Counted from the stretch's first letter, positions 7,960 to 15,543 are shown. The stretch is DNA of 24,686 nt from Oscillospiraceae bacterium (GCA_015065395.1 SVQJ01000004.1:1-24686), one strand, 5' to 3'. The notes: generated by a model from the letters alone, not told the origin. Numbers and translations: made by a program.

Positions 7960-8514
7960 ATGAAGTATTGTAAGTATTGCGGCAAAGAGCTTTTGGACGA
8001 GGCAGCCATCTGCCCCGGCTGCGGATGCCCCGCTGAAGATCAAAGCACACCTGCCTTTACCCCTGCACCCCAAAAGGAAAAGAAAAAGATAAGCAAAAAG
8101 GTTATTATCCTCGCCTCTGTCGGCGCATTTATTCTCGTTTTGGGAATTCTTGCCCTTATGATATTCCCCCGTCCTAACCTTGAGATGGACGACCTTTGCC
8201 ATATCCCCTCCTCGTACGTGGGCTGTCTTTTTGATTTCGGCGTTCCCTCGGGATCAAACAGCGAGCTTATAAAATACGAAAACTGCCTGGAGCTTTACGG
8301 AGAAAAGCTCACCCATTTCACGGTATACCCCGACGAAAACAAATACGTGATCTTCATGTTTGACGAAAGCTCCGCTGAAGCTCTGGGAGAGAAGCTCGTT
8401 AAGGAATGCGACTACGAAGGCTCTGTTGGCGGTCTTTACTACGAATTCAGCTACAAGAACCTTGATATAACCACAGAGACCGATTTTTCTTATATTTCCA
8501 TAGAAGTACATTGA
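7960..8514 (+). CDS. Zinc-ribbon, single-pass membrane protein (first of three in tandem)
   Basis: The 184-residue protein has an N-terminal zinc ribbon with Cys4, Cys7, Cys18 and Cys21 plus an extra Cys23, then a Pro/Lys linker and a membrane segment at about 47-69. An outer domain of about 110 residues follows, which I do not recognise. It includes DLC, VGCLFDFG and a run of beta-like strands ending in ISIEVH. ACGGAGG lies 7 bases from the ATG. Its zinc ribbon is nearly identical to that of the next gene (KELxDxAxICPGCGCP), indicating recent tandem duplication of the N-terminal module with different following parts. Confidence 0.75.
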   Translation: MKYCKYCGKELLDEAAICPGCGCPAEDQSTPAFTPAPQKEKKKISKKVIILASVGAFILVLGILALMIFPRPNLEMDDLCHIPSSYVGCLFDFGVPSGSNSELIKYENCLELYGEKLTHFTVYPDENKYVIFMFDESSAEALGEKLVKECDYEGSVGGLYYEFSYKNLDITTETDFSYISIEVH

Positions 8515-8539
8515 TAAGCTGAAGGCGGGAGAAAGTATC

Positions 8540-9061
8540 ATGAAATTCTGCACACATTGCGGAAAAGAGCTTTTTGATGCTGCGGTCATCTGCCCCGGCT
8601 GCGGATGCCCCACAAACGATCAATCGACTCAGCAAAGCTTTTTCGGCCAAAGCTTTGCAAATTCCGATCCGAAGCCGTATCTTAACGTCCTCTCAGAGAA
8701 GGTGAAGACCGAAGCGTTTATATGGTCGGCAGTTGCGGCATTGCAGATAATTTTCTCAATAGTTCTCTTCGCATCAGACGGTGAAAAAAGCATAGCCACC
8801 TCGCTGCTTATTATCGCCGCACTTAATATATTCAGTGCTTACTCCGATATGCAGTACTCAAAAGAGGTGGTAAGCAACCCCAAAGATATTGCCGCCAAAT
8901 ACACCCCCGTAACTGGTCTTGTGATCGCTTTGATATACAATATCATATTCGGCGGAGTTATCGGCGTTGTTGGTATCGCCTTCGGATTTATGACGAGAAG
9001 CTACGTCATGGAAAACATCCGTATTTTCCGTCAGTTTGACCGTTCAAATAATCAACAGTAA
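8540..9061 (+). CDS. Zinc-ribbon, multi-pass membrane protein (second in tandem)
   Basis: The 173-residue protein begins with the same zinc ribbon (Cys4, Cys7, Cys18, Cys21). After a Gln/Ser/Phe-rich linker come about four hydrophobic stretches (roughly 60-78, 86-101, 127-143, 144-156), so it is a polytopic protein without a large outer domain, unlike its neighbours. No family is recognised. GGCGGGAG serves as ribosome binding site. The gap to the preceding gene is 25 bases and to the next about 22, consistent with one operon. Confidence 0.72.
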   Translation: MKFCTHCGKELFDAAVICPGCGCPTNDQSTQQSFFGQSFANSDPKPYLNVLSEKVKTEAFIWSAVAALQIIFSIVLFASDGEKSIATSLLIIAALNIFSAYSDMQYSKEVVSNPKDIAAKYTPVTGLVIALIYNIIFGGVIGVVGIAFGFMTRSYVMENIRIFRQFDRSNNQQ

Positions 9062-9083
9062 TTTCAAAAAAGGAAACAAGATC

Positions 9084-10190
9084 ATGAAAAAATGTAATTT
9101 CTGCGGCAAGGAGCTTTTTGATGAAGCTGTTATGTGCCCCGATTGCAAAAGGTTTTGCAACGAGAGCACACCTGAAAGCGAGCCTGCCGAGCTCACCCCC
9201 GAGGCTGATACGGAAAGCGCAAGCAACAGCTCTCCCGTTGACAATTTCTTTGGCAAAAAGAAAAAGACCAAAGCTCCCCTCATTATCGCCATTGCCGTTG
9301 CTGCTGTGCTTGCTATAGCGGCGGCAGTTGTATTCCTTATAATCAAGCCATTTGATAAGAATGACGGCTCGGCTTCAGCCATGATGAGCGATACCATAGA
9401 GGCCTTCGAAATAACCAAGGAGCAGGAAGAGGATATCAACGATTTTTTTGCGGAGCTTGATTCTGCGTGGGAAAAGCAAAAGGATTCAAACGATATCACC
9501 GATGAAGGTCTGTATGAATTCTCCAATATGATCTCCGAAGGCTTTGATGAGCTTTTTAATGAGATCCCTTCTCTTAACGGAATGCCCGGTGCCGAAAGCA
9601 ATACTCAGATGAGCGCAGAGCTTACGGAAATGAAATCAAGCTTCATTAAGCGATCTATAAACCTGCACTCTACCCTGCTGGGGTACGTCACTCAAAGCGC
9701 AACAGGCAAGGACTGCCTTTATGAGGCAATATACTTAATAAACAGCGCTTCCGACCTTTTTTATGCCACCCAGCGCATATCCGCTGAGGAAACCGATGCT
9801 TTCCTCACAGTAACACCGGAGAAGATCGCCTTTGCACTCAGCGCAACTATGGAGGATTCAGGCTTTGCCGGATTTGAGACAAGCGTTTCCTCCGATCTGG
9901 TCCTCCAAGGTACCCTTCCCGATATCGGTGTTGAGGTGAGAATAGAGACCAAAAACTCACAGGCAGACGGAACATACGTTGACCGTATCGAGCTTGTCTA
10001 TAAGAGCCGTGAAAATGTCTCCTCCGCAAAAGAAGCACTGCTTATGCTTGCAGAGGTGGCAACGTTCCTCCCCAAAAACACGTATAAGACCATATCAAGC
10101 GGCAAAACGGTCCAAGGTTGGATATTCTCTTACGGCACAAACGATCAGGGATATTTTGCGGTAACAGTCAAGCGTACCGAATACGCATAA
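9084..10190 (+). CDS. Zinc-ribbon, single-pass membrane protein with lipoprotein-like outer domain
   Basis: The 368-residue protein has the zinc ribbon (Cys4, Cys7, Cys18, Cys21, extra Cys25), an acidic Ser/Glu-rich linker, a membrane segment (about 64-87) and a long outer region. The outer part begins with a helical domain paralogous to the lipoprotein at 7392 and ends with a beta-rich part of about 120 residues. ATG 9084 is chosen because AAAAAGGA precedes it and its N-terminus aligns with the other zinc-ribbon proteins. It is the last gene of the cluster and is followed by repeat copy C. Confidence 0.75.
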   Translation: MKKCNFCGKELFDEAVMCPDCKRFCNESTPESEPAELTPEADTESASNSSPVDNFFGKKKKTKAPLIIAIAVAAVLAIAAAVVFLIIKPFDKNDGSASAMMSDTIEAFEITKEQEEDINDFFAELDSAWEKQKDSNDITDEGLYEFSNMISEGFDELFNEIPSLNGMPGAESNTQMSAELTEMKSSFIKRSINLHSTLLGYVTQSATGKDCLYEAIYLINSASDLFYATQRISAEETDAFLTVTPEKIAFALSATMEDSGFAGFETSVSSDLVLQGTLPDIGVEVRIETKNSQADGTYVDRIELVYKSRENVSSAKEALLMLAEVATFLPKNTYKTISSGKTVQGWIFSYGTNDQGYFAVTVKRTEYA

Positions 10191-10210
10191 AGGCTGACTC
10201 TGACATGCCG

Positions 10211-10491
10211 AAATTTACGGTTTGCAGAAAGAAACGGTCGCTTTTTTGAAAAAAAGCTCTGCAAAAAACTTTACAGATAGGTTTTGCTGAAGATCACAAG
10301 GCAAAAGGCGCTGTCAGATCATCATAATGCTATGACAGCGGCACCGCAGGTGCCATAACCTCAAAAGGATAGAACGCGAAAAAATGAGCTTTTTCATTTT
10401 TTCGCGTTCTATCCTTTTGAGGGCCTTTTTGCCTTTTCGCTATCTTAGTCTTCTTAAAGTTCCTTTGGTTCTTTCCTTTCAAGGAAAGAAC
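10211..10491 (+). repeat. Structured interspersed repeat, copy C (forward)
   Basis: This copy spans 281 bases from AAATTTACGGTTT to the palindromic right end (10468-10491). It shares both ends with copies A and B. AAGGCAAAAGGC (10298-10309) pairs with GCCTTTTTGCCTT (10423-10435), enclosing an imperfect hairpin CTGTCAGATCAT/ATGCTATGACAG, the GGCACC-GCA-GGTGCC hairpin and a 28-bp hairpin at 10360-10421. It lies in the convergent junction between the zinc-ribbon cluster and the soluble kinase gene. Confidence 0.88.
10360..10421. terminator. Perfect 28-bp hairpin of repeat copy C with diverged stem
   Basis: It has 28-base arms and a 6-base loop GCTTTT, the same geometry as in copies A and B. The arm sequence differs from copy A at 11 positions, and every one is compensated on the other arm. 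The arms begin CTCAAAAG and end CTTTTGAG. Likely bidirectional terminator. Confidence 0.5.
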
Positions 10492-10535
10492 GGGAAAGCA
10501 TCTCTCATCTCTCCGTCAAAACGAATTTTTTGCTG

Positions 10536-11240
10536 TCACAGCGCAAGGGCAAGGCTTTCCACGCAGGGAAACCTTTTGTTGGGATCGATCGAAGTGCATT
10601 TTAAGACGATCCTTCCCGCTTTCCCTTTAGCAAGGCAAGCTCCCGGATGCGCTCCCGTAAGCATCACGTTCAAAAGAACACCAAGGGCATATATATCCGC
10701 TCTTTTGTCGCTTTGAGAGATGCCGAACTGTTCCGGAGGCGCATAACCCAAGGTACCCAGTATATGAGTATCCTTGGTTGAATTTTCCTTTACCGTTCTC
10801 GAAGCATTAAGATCAATGAGAAAAACTTTTCCTTTTGTACCTATGATAATATTTTCAGGCTTGATATCCCGATGAACGATTCCCAAGGAATGTAGCACCG
10901 AAAGAGGGCGGCAGAGCTCTTTTATCACCTTGGAGGCACCTTTGTACGTATATTTTCCGCTTTCCAGCACCTGAGAAACCGTAATGCCATCCACGTATTC
11001 CTCAAGGATCGCCTGCCCGTCCGAAAGCTCTGCAACATCGTATATCAGTGGGATGCCGGGAATCTCCAGATCCTTTATGAGCCGATATGCCTTCAGGGAA
11101 GCATCATAAAATCGCACCACCATATCCCTTTTCAGGCTGCGGTGGCGCATTCTTATGACCGAGCCGCTGTTTTTGCTTGACAGTACCGAAACTAAGTCGT
11201 ACTGTTCTTTTATGCTTTCCAGAAAACCCAAGCGGTCCAT
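10536..11240 (-). CDS. Soluble Ser/Thr protein kinase with atypical nucleotide-binding lobe
   Basis: This 234-residue protein is a bare kinase domain without a membrane segment. The C-lobe is standard: HRDIKPEN (123-130), DLN in place of DFG (143-145), GTLGYAPPEQ (162-171) and ADIYALGVLL. The N-lobe is unusual: no clear glycine-rich loop, and the usual beta-3 lysine position reads VVRFY, Arg43 instead of Lys. Activity may be reduced or use another lysine. I chose ATG 11240 because GGAGG lies 5 bases upstream. A frame from TTG 11270 would add 10 residues that look family-like, but it has no binding site. The leader holds a strong hairpin at 11273-11299. Confidence 0.83.
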   Translation of the reverse strand: MDRLGFLESIKEQYDLVSVLSSKNSGSVIRMRHRSLKRDMVVRFYDASLKAYRLIKDLEIPGIPLIYDVAELSDGQAILEEYVDGITVSQVLESGKYTYKGASKVIKELCRPLSVLHSLGIVHRDIKPENIIIGTKGKVFLIDLNASRTVKENSTKDTHILGTLGYAPPEQFGISQSDKRADIYALGVLLNVMLTGAHPGACLAKGKAGRIVLKCTSIDPNKRFPCVESLALAL

Positions 11241-11272
11241 CTCTGCCTCCGTTATTTTCACAAATTGCAAAC

Positions 11273-11299
11273 AAAAAGGAAGCCCGGGGCTTCCTTTTA
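11273..11299. terminator. Strong hairpin with T-runs on both strands
   Basis: AAAGGAAGCCC pairs with GGGCTTCCTTT. On the reverse strand TTTTTGTTT follows; on the forward strand TTTTATCTTTTTT follows. It lies between the structured RNA and the kinase gene on the reverse strand, only about 33 bases before the kinase ATG. It could be a second terminator of that RNA or an attenuator of the kinase gene. Confidence 0.65.
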
Positions 11300-11328
11300 T
11301 CTTTTTTATTTAACCCGCCGTGCCGTGT

Positions 11329-11486
11329 AAAAAAGTAATTAAGAAACCCTGCTTAAGCAAGGTGGTATCCTCGCCCTGAGCTTTGTGCTTCCAACATCCG
11401 ACACCGCCTGTCAAAGGAGAGGCGGGCGGGAGGCCTGCATTCCCACTCCGAGGTTGGACTCCATTAATCATTTGTGGGTTTAATTA
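11329..11486 (-). ncRNA. Structured small RNA, 6S-like candidate
   Basis: On the reverse strand an extended -10 (TGATAAAAT) predicts a start at about 11485. The RNA would start UAAUUAAACCC, which pairs with GGGUUUCUUAAUUA near its 3' end, just before a run of six U (11329-11334). The ends therefore close a rod of about 155 bases. Inside are a near-perfect hairpin around CUUGCUUAAGCAGG, a terminal hairpin CCGCCU/AGGCGG, and two competing pairings, CCUCG/CGAGG and UCCAAC/GUUGGA. No protein frame fits. A closing stem, open middle and small 3'-side hairpin fit 6S RNA (ssrS), but I have no alignment to prove the family. Confidence 0.5.
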
Positions 11487-11491
11487 CCGAA

Positions 11492-11520
11492 ATTTTATCA
11501 CGCGCACCGCAGGCTGTGAG
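11492..11520 (-). promoter_or_regulatory. Extended -10 promoter of the structured RNA
   Basis: The reverse strand has TGATAAAAT (-10 at 11492-11497). The -35 position with a 17-base spacer reads CTCACA, a weak match, so the extended -10 would carry the promoter. It lies just past the stop of the DUF1292 gene. Confidence 0.5.
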
Positions 11521-11530
11521 CAATAATAAA

Positions 11531-11848
11531 TTATTCCTCTTCGGGTGCCATATCGTAATCGATATCAGCGAACTCATCGTCAAAAATATCGGCGATGCGG
11601 TCAAACTCCTCATCATCATCGATAGAAACGAGGATATCCTCATCGGGATTCTCTTCGCTCTTCTCAACTCTGAGAACGATGTACTCCTCAGGCTCTTCAT
11701 CGCCTTCGGTATAGGGGATGAGTGCGCAATATGTCTTGCCGTCAACCTCAACGCTGCCTATCATCTCGAAGTCACTTTCGTTGCCTTCGTCATCAGTGAG
11801 AGTATATACGAAAACTTCTTCGTTTTCGAACATTTCTTTTTCAGCCAT
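11531..11848 (-). CDS. DUF1292 family protein
   Basis: The 105-residue, strongly acidic protein has the DUF1292 pattern: a start such as FVYTLTDDEGNESDFEMIGS, then VDGKTYCALIPY, EEYIVLRVE and a C-terminal D/E-rich tail including EEFDRIADIFDDEF. The family is widespread in Bacillota, often near yrrK/alaS-type genes, and has no assigned function. AAGGAGATATATC gives a good ribosome binding site, and a near-consensus promoter lies just upstream, so it is transcribed independently of uvrB. Confidence 0.9.
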   Translation of the reverse strand: MAEKEMFENEEVFVYTLTDDEGNESDFEMIGSVEVDGKTYCALIPYTEGDEEPEEYIVLRVEKSEENPDEDILVSIDDDEEFDRIADIFDDEFADIDYDMAPEEE

Positions 11849-11885
11849 GATATATCTCCTTTTCAGTGTTATTTTCTACACTACT

Positions 11886-11914
11886 ATTCTATACGAGCAT
11901 CCCCCTTTTGTCAA
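11886..11914 (-). promoter_or_regulatory. Promoter for the DUF1292 gene
   Basis: Reverse strand: TTGACA (11909-11914), 17-base spacer, TAGAAT (11886-11891). Confidence 0.8.
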
Positions 11915-11976
11915 GGGTATTTTGTGCCTCTTTTTCGACAGGTCGAACGTGGAGCTTTTTAGAAAGAACCTTCTAT

Positions 11977-13977
11977 TTATCTTTTCTTTGGACCCGTTGC
12001 TTTCTTTTGGGATGCCGATTCTTTGGTCGTTTCCAGAGCGCGGATCTTATCACGGAGGAAAGCGGCTTCCTCAAAGCGAAGAGCGGCTGCGGCCTCCTTC
12101 ATCTCGCGGCGGAGCCTTTCGATCTGAGCTTCCCTGCTTTCCTTCTTTTCGGGCTTGCCCCTTGCACCCTTATCCGCGGTGCCTATCTGAATAAGCTCGC
12201 CCACCTTTTTCTTTATAGTGGTGGGAGTGATGCCGTGATCCACATTGTACTTATGCTGTATGGCACGACGCCGCTCGGTCTCGCTTATAGCCGCCTTCAT
12301 AGAGCCTGTTACCGTATCAGCATACATGATGACCTTTCCGCCCACGTTGCGGGCGGCTCTGCCGATCGTCTGAATAAGGGACGATTCACTGCGGAGAAAG
12401 CCCTCCTTGTCCGCATCAAGTATGGCAACCAGAGTAACCTCGGGAAGGTCTATGCCCTCGCGGAGAAGGTTGATGCCTACGAGAACATCATAAACGCCAA
12501 GGCGCAGATCCCGAAGCAGCTCGCTTCTCTCCATGGTATCAATGGAATGATGGATATATTTGACCTTCACTCCTCTGGAATCAAGATATTCGCTCAAGTC
12601 CTCTGCCATTTTCTTTGTGAGAGTGGTGACAAGCACCCTCTCTCCGCGATCCGTGCGAAGGCGGATCTCGCCGAGCACATCGTCCACCTGTGTGGCAACG
12701 GGGCGCACCTCGATCTCAGGATCAAGAAGACCCGTGGGACGGATGACCTGCTCTGCGATGCAGGATGAATGCTGCTTTTCGTAATCTCCGGGAGTTGCGC
12801 TGACGCATATTATCTGATTTATCTTCTCTTCAAATTCAGAAAAATTCAAGGGTCTGTTGTCATAAGCAGAGGGCAGACGGAAGCCGTAATCGATAAGATT
12901 TTTCTTTCTCGCATGATCTCCGCCGAACATACCCCGAACCTGGGGGAGAGTGACGTGGCTCTCGTCCACAAGCAAAAGAAAATCCTTGGGGAAATAGTCA
13001 AGAAGGGTATATGGCGTGGAGCCGGGAGGACGTCGGGAGAATACGCGGGAATAATTCTCAACTCCCGAGCAAAAGCCCACCTCGCGAAGCATCTCCAGAT
13101 CGTATCTTGTGCGCTCAAGGATGCGCTGTGCTTCGATAAGCTTTCCCTGACTTTCAAAAAACTCTACCCTCTCCGAAAGCTCCGCCTCTATATCGGCAAA
13201 TGCCGCCTCACGGTTTTCCTCGGAAAGCACGTAGTGGTTCGCGGGATAAACAGGGGCATAGCTCACGTTCTGAATGACCGTGCCCTTAAGAGCATCGATA
13301 ACGCTTACCCGATCTATCTCATCACCGAAAAACTCAACCCGTACTCCCTTTGAATTTTCGTTGGAGGGAAATACCTCCAGCGTATCCCCCTTCATTCGGA
13401 AGGTTCCGCGCACGAAGCTCATGTCATTCCGATTGTAGCTTACGGATATGAGCTTTCTTGCAAGCTCATCCCTGTCCATGATCATCCCCGGGCGAAGTGC
13501 GGTCACCTGAGAAGAATACTCCTCGGGAGGACCGAGGGAGAAAATGCAGGAAACGCTGGCAACGATGATAACATCACGCCGCTCAAAGAGCGCGCTTGTG
13601 GCGCTGTGACGCAGCTTATCTATCTCATCGTTCACGGAGGAATCCTTTTCTATATACATATCCTTCCCGGGAACATAGGCCTCAGGCTGGTAATAATCGT
13701 AATAGGAAACAAAATATTCCACGGCGTTGTTCGGAAAAAACTCACGGAATTCCGTACATAGCTGAGCGGCAAGAGTTTTGTTATGAGCCAGTACCAGAGT
13801 GGGACGGTTGGCGTTGGCGATAATATTCGCCATAGTGAAGGTCTTACCTGAACCGGTAACGCCCATAAGAGTCTGAAACCTCTCGCCGCTGTCCAGCCCT
13901 GCAGAAAGCATATCTATTGCACGGGGCTGGTCGCCCGTTGGCTTATAGGGAGAGACCAGCTCAAACCTATCCTTCAT
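11977..13977 (-). CDS. uvrB: UvrB, excinuclease ABC subunit B
   Basis: At 666 residues this is full length for UvrB, the damage-verifying helicase-like subunit of nucleotide excision repair. Visible features: Walker A GVTGSGKT (39-46), the beta-hairpin region SYYDYYQPEAYVPGKD, the DEAD-type box VDESHV, helicase motifs including GINLLREGIDLPEV and QTIGRAARN, and a C-terminal UVR domain (IERLRREMKEAA...FEEAAFLRDKI) that contacts UvrC. GGAGG precedes the ATG. No uvrA or uvrC lies nearby. The promoter overlaps a palindrome, but it is not a Bacillota LexA box. Confidence 0.98.
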   Translation of the reverse strand: MKDRFELVSPYKPTGDQPRAIDMLSAGLDSGERFQTLMGVTGSGKTFTMANIIANANRPTLVLAHNKTLAAQLCTEFREFFPNNAVEYFVSYYDYYQPEAYVPGKDMYIEKDSSVNDEIDKLRHSATSALFERRDVIIVASVSCIFSLGPPEEYSSQVTALRPGMIMDRDELARKLISVSYNRNDMSFVRGTFRMKGDTLEVFPSNENSKGVRVEFFGDEIDRVSVIDALKGTVIQNVSYAPVYPANHYVLSEENREAAFADIEAELSERVEFFESQGKLIEAQRILERTRYDLEMLREVGFCSGVENYSRVFSRRPPGSTPYTLLDYFPKDFLLLVDESHVTLPQVRGMFGGDHARKKNLIDYGFRLPSAYDNRPLNFSEFEEKINQIICVSATPGDYEKQHSSCIAEQVIRPTGLLDPEIEVRPVATQVDDVLGEIRLRTDRGERVLVTTLTKKMAEDLSEYLDSRGVKVKYIHHSIDTMERSELLRDLRLGVYDVLVGINLLREGIDLPEVTLVAILDADKEGFLRSESSLIQTIGRAARNVGGKVIMYADTVTGSMKAAISETERRRAIQHKYNVDHGITPTTIKKKVGELIQIGTADKGARGKPEKKESREAQIERLRREMKEAAAALRFEEAAFLRDKIRALETTKESASQKKATGPKKR

Positions 13978-14006
13978 TCAAGGCCTCCTTTCCTTTCAGA
14001 AAAAGC

Positions 14007-14032
14007 AAAATACACATTTACAAATGTATTTT
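14007..14032. promoter_or_regulatory. Palindrome overlapping the uvrB promoter
   Basis: AAAATACA and TGTATTTT form 8-base arms, with an inner ATTT-AC-AAAT. It covers the -10 and start region of uvrB, so it could be an operator. A second palindrome, GATTTTTTACAAAAAATC, lies at 14094-14111, nearer to the fprA promoter. Both are AT-rich, so chance is possible. Confidence 0.3.
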
Positions 14033-14056
14033 ATCATATTGCGATCTGAATTGCAA
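14028..14056 (-). promoter_or_regulatory. Promoter for uvrB
   Basis: Reverse strand: TTGCAA (14051-14056), 17-base spacer, extended -10 TGATAAAAT (-10 at 14028-14033). Confidence 0.7.
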
Positions 14057-14143
14057 CGTCCGCAAGCCGGTATAATGCAGGAAAGAAATAAAAGATTTTT
14101 TACAAAAAATCAGGAAAAATCGAAAGATGGTTAAATAAACCTC

Positions 14144-14172
14144 TTTTATTATATGAAAAAATATGATAAAAT
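14144..14172 (+). promoter_or_regulatory. Probable promoter for fprA
   Basis: Extended -10 TGATAAAAT (TAAAAT at 14167-14172) with a weak -35 (TTTTAT) 17 bases upstream. The leader to ATG 14202 is about 22 bases. Confidence 0.5.
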
Positions 14173-14201
14173 GAACATATCAAATTATCGGGAGATTGAA
14201 A

Positions 14202-15353
14202 ATGATAACTAAGGATACAAAGTACGTAGGCGTGAACGATCACTCTATTGATCTTTTTGAGGGACAGTATATCGTTCCCAACGGAATGGCATATAATTCA
14301 TATATTATCGAAGACGAAAAAATTGCCGTTTTTGATACCGTGGATAAGGCGTTCGGAGAAGAATGGCTGGCAAATATAAAAAAAGAGCTTGGAGATAAAA
14401 AGCCGGATTATCTCATCGTTCAGCACATGGAGCCTGACCATTCCGCAAATATCGATATATTTGCAAAGGAATACCCCGATGCTGTGATGGTTGCGACAGA
14501 CAAAGCCTTTGCAATGATGCAAAAGTTTTTCAAATGCGATTTTTCCGAAAGAAGGATCGCAGTGAAGGATAATGACACCCTCTCTCTCGGCACCCACACC
14601 CTCACCTTTTATACCGCACCTATGGTGCACTGGCCCGAGGTCATGATGACGTACGACAGCGAGACCCGTGCGCTTTTCTCCGCAGATGCATTCGGCAAAT
14701 TCGGCGCCCTTGATGCCGACGAGGACTGGGCGTGCGAGGCGAGAAGATACTATTTCGGTATCGTTGGAAAATACGGTGCCCAGGTACAGGCAACCCTCAA
14801 AAAGCTGGCAGGACTTGATATAAAGATAATATGCCCCCTGCACGGTCCCATCCTTAGCGAAAACTTAGGCTATTATCTGGATCTTTATAACACGTGGTCA
14901 TCCTACGGCGTTGAAAGCGAAGGCGTTGTTATCTGCTATACCTCGGTTTACGGCAATACAAAAAAAGCTGTTGAAAAGCTTTGCGAGGAGCTTGAGGAGC
15001 TGGGATGCGCAAAGGTGGCAGTGAACGATCTTGCACGCTGCGATATGGCGGAAGCCGTAGAGGATGCATTCAGATACGGAAGGATCATTCTTGCAACCAC
15101 TACCTATAACGGAGATATTTTCCCCTTCATGCGTGAGTTTATAAACGAGCTTTGCGAAAGAGGCTACCGAAACAGAACCGTGGGTATTATCGAGAACGGA
15201 AGCTGGGCGCCCCTTGCGGCAAAAAAGATCATGAAAATGACAGAGGGATTGAAAAGCATCACCTATACCGATACAACGGTCACCATCCACAGCGCCCTCA
15301 GCGACGATAATCTCTGCCAAATCAAAGAATTGGCAAAAGAGATCCTGGCATAA
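14202..15353 (+). CDS. fprA: FprA-type flavodiiron protein (A-type flavoprotein)
   Basis: The 383-residue protein reduces O2 (and in some members NO) to harmless products in anaerobes. The N-terminal metallo-beta-lactamase-like half holds the diiron ligands: H75-M-E77-P-D79-H80, then MVHWPE, SADAFG and a late CPLHGP. The C-terminal half is a flavodoxin domain with the FMN phosphate loop TSVYGNTK, ending without a rubredoxin extension, as expected for A-type enzymes. ATG 14202 is preferred over TTG 14196, which abuts the GGAGA binding site. An intrinsic terminator follows, so the gene is monocistronic. The electron donor (rubredoxin or similar) is not in the window. Confidence 0.93.
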   Translation: MITKDTKYVGVNDHSIDLFEGQYIVPNGMAYNSYIIEDEKIAVFDTVDKAFGEEWLANIKKELGDKKPDYLIVQHMEPDHSANIDIFAKEYPDAVMVATDKAFAMMQKFFKCDFSERRIAVKDNDTLSLGTHTLTFYTAPMVHWPEVMMTYDSETRALFSADAFGKFGALDADEDWACEARRYYFGIVGKYGAQVQATLKKLAGLDIKIICPLHGPILSENLGYYLDLYNTWSSYGVESEGVVICYTSVYGNTKKAVEKLCEELEELGCAKVAVNDLARCDMAEAVEDAFRYGRIILATTTYNGDIFPFMREFINELCERGYRNRTVGIIENGSWAPLAAKKIMKMTEGLKSITYTDTTVTIHSALSDDNLCQIKELAKEILA

Positions 15354-15380
15354 GAAAAAGATACTGAAAAAGAAGTTATT

Positions 15381-15427
15381 AAAAACTTGCAAAAGCGAGC
15401 TGTGCTTTTGCAAGTTTTTTGTTTTTT
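15381..15427 (+). terminator. Intrinsic terminator after fprA
   Basis: AACTTGCAAAAGC pairs with GCTTTTGCAAGTT around GAGCTGT, followed by TTTTGTTTTTT. A classic rho-independent terminator. Confidence 0.9.
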
Positions 15428-15515
15428 CATATTCCCGCGTTTTGGAGAATATATCATAGCCGAAAACAACCTTCGGCGGCTTTCTTTCTCATTTTCAACA
15501 AATCTCAATCCATCC

Positions 15516-15543
15516 TTTACTTTGGAAAAAAATGTGTTATAAT
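15516..15543 (+). promoter_or_regulatory. Promoter for the pncA-pncB-glycosidase genes
   Basis: TATAAT (15538-15543) with the extended -10 element TGT directly upstream; the -35 (TTTACT) is weak. Confidence 0.6.

Noticed and set aside
11341..11380. T-box antiterminator (AAGGTGGTATCCTCG resembles AGGGTGGNACCGCG)
   Set aside because: The match is partial, it would be on the forward strand with no forward gene downstream, and the reverse strand has a better promoter, closing stem and U-run.
11329..11486. SRP RNA, tmRNA or RNase P RNA
   Set aside because: The conserved cores of these RNAs (for example GGAAGCAG-type SRP apex, tmRNA CCA end, RNase P conserved blocks) are not present and the length does not suit tmRNA or RNase P.
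11866..12768. Long forward frame opposite uvrB
   Set aside because: UvrB on the reverse strand is beyond doubt, and the forward frame has no family features.
13978..14060. SOS (LexA) box upstream of uvrB
   Set aside because: uvrB is often SOS-controlled in Bacillota, but the GAACnnnnGTTC-type box is absent; the palindrome present has a different sequence.
14071..14076. TATAAT as a second fprA promoter
   Set aside because: The nearest -35-like TTGCAA is only 14 bases upstream and already serves the reverse-strand uvrB promoter.
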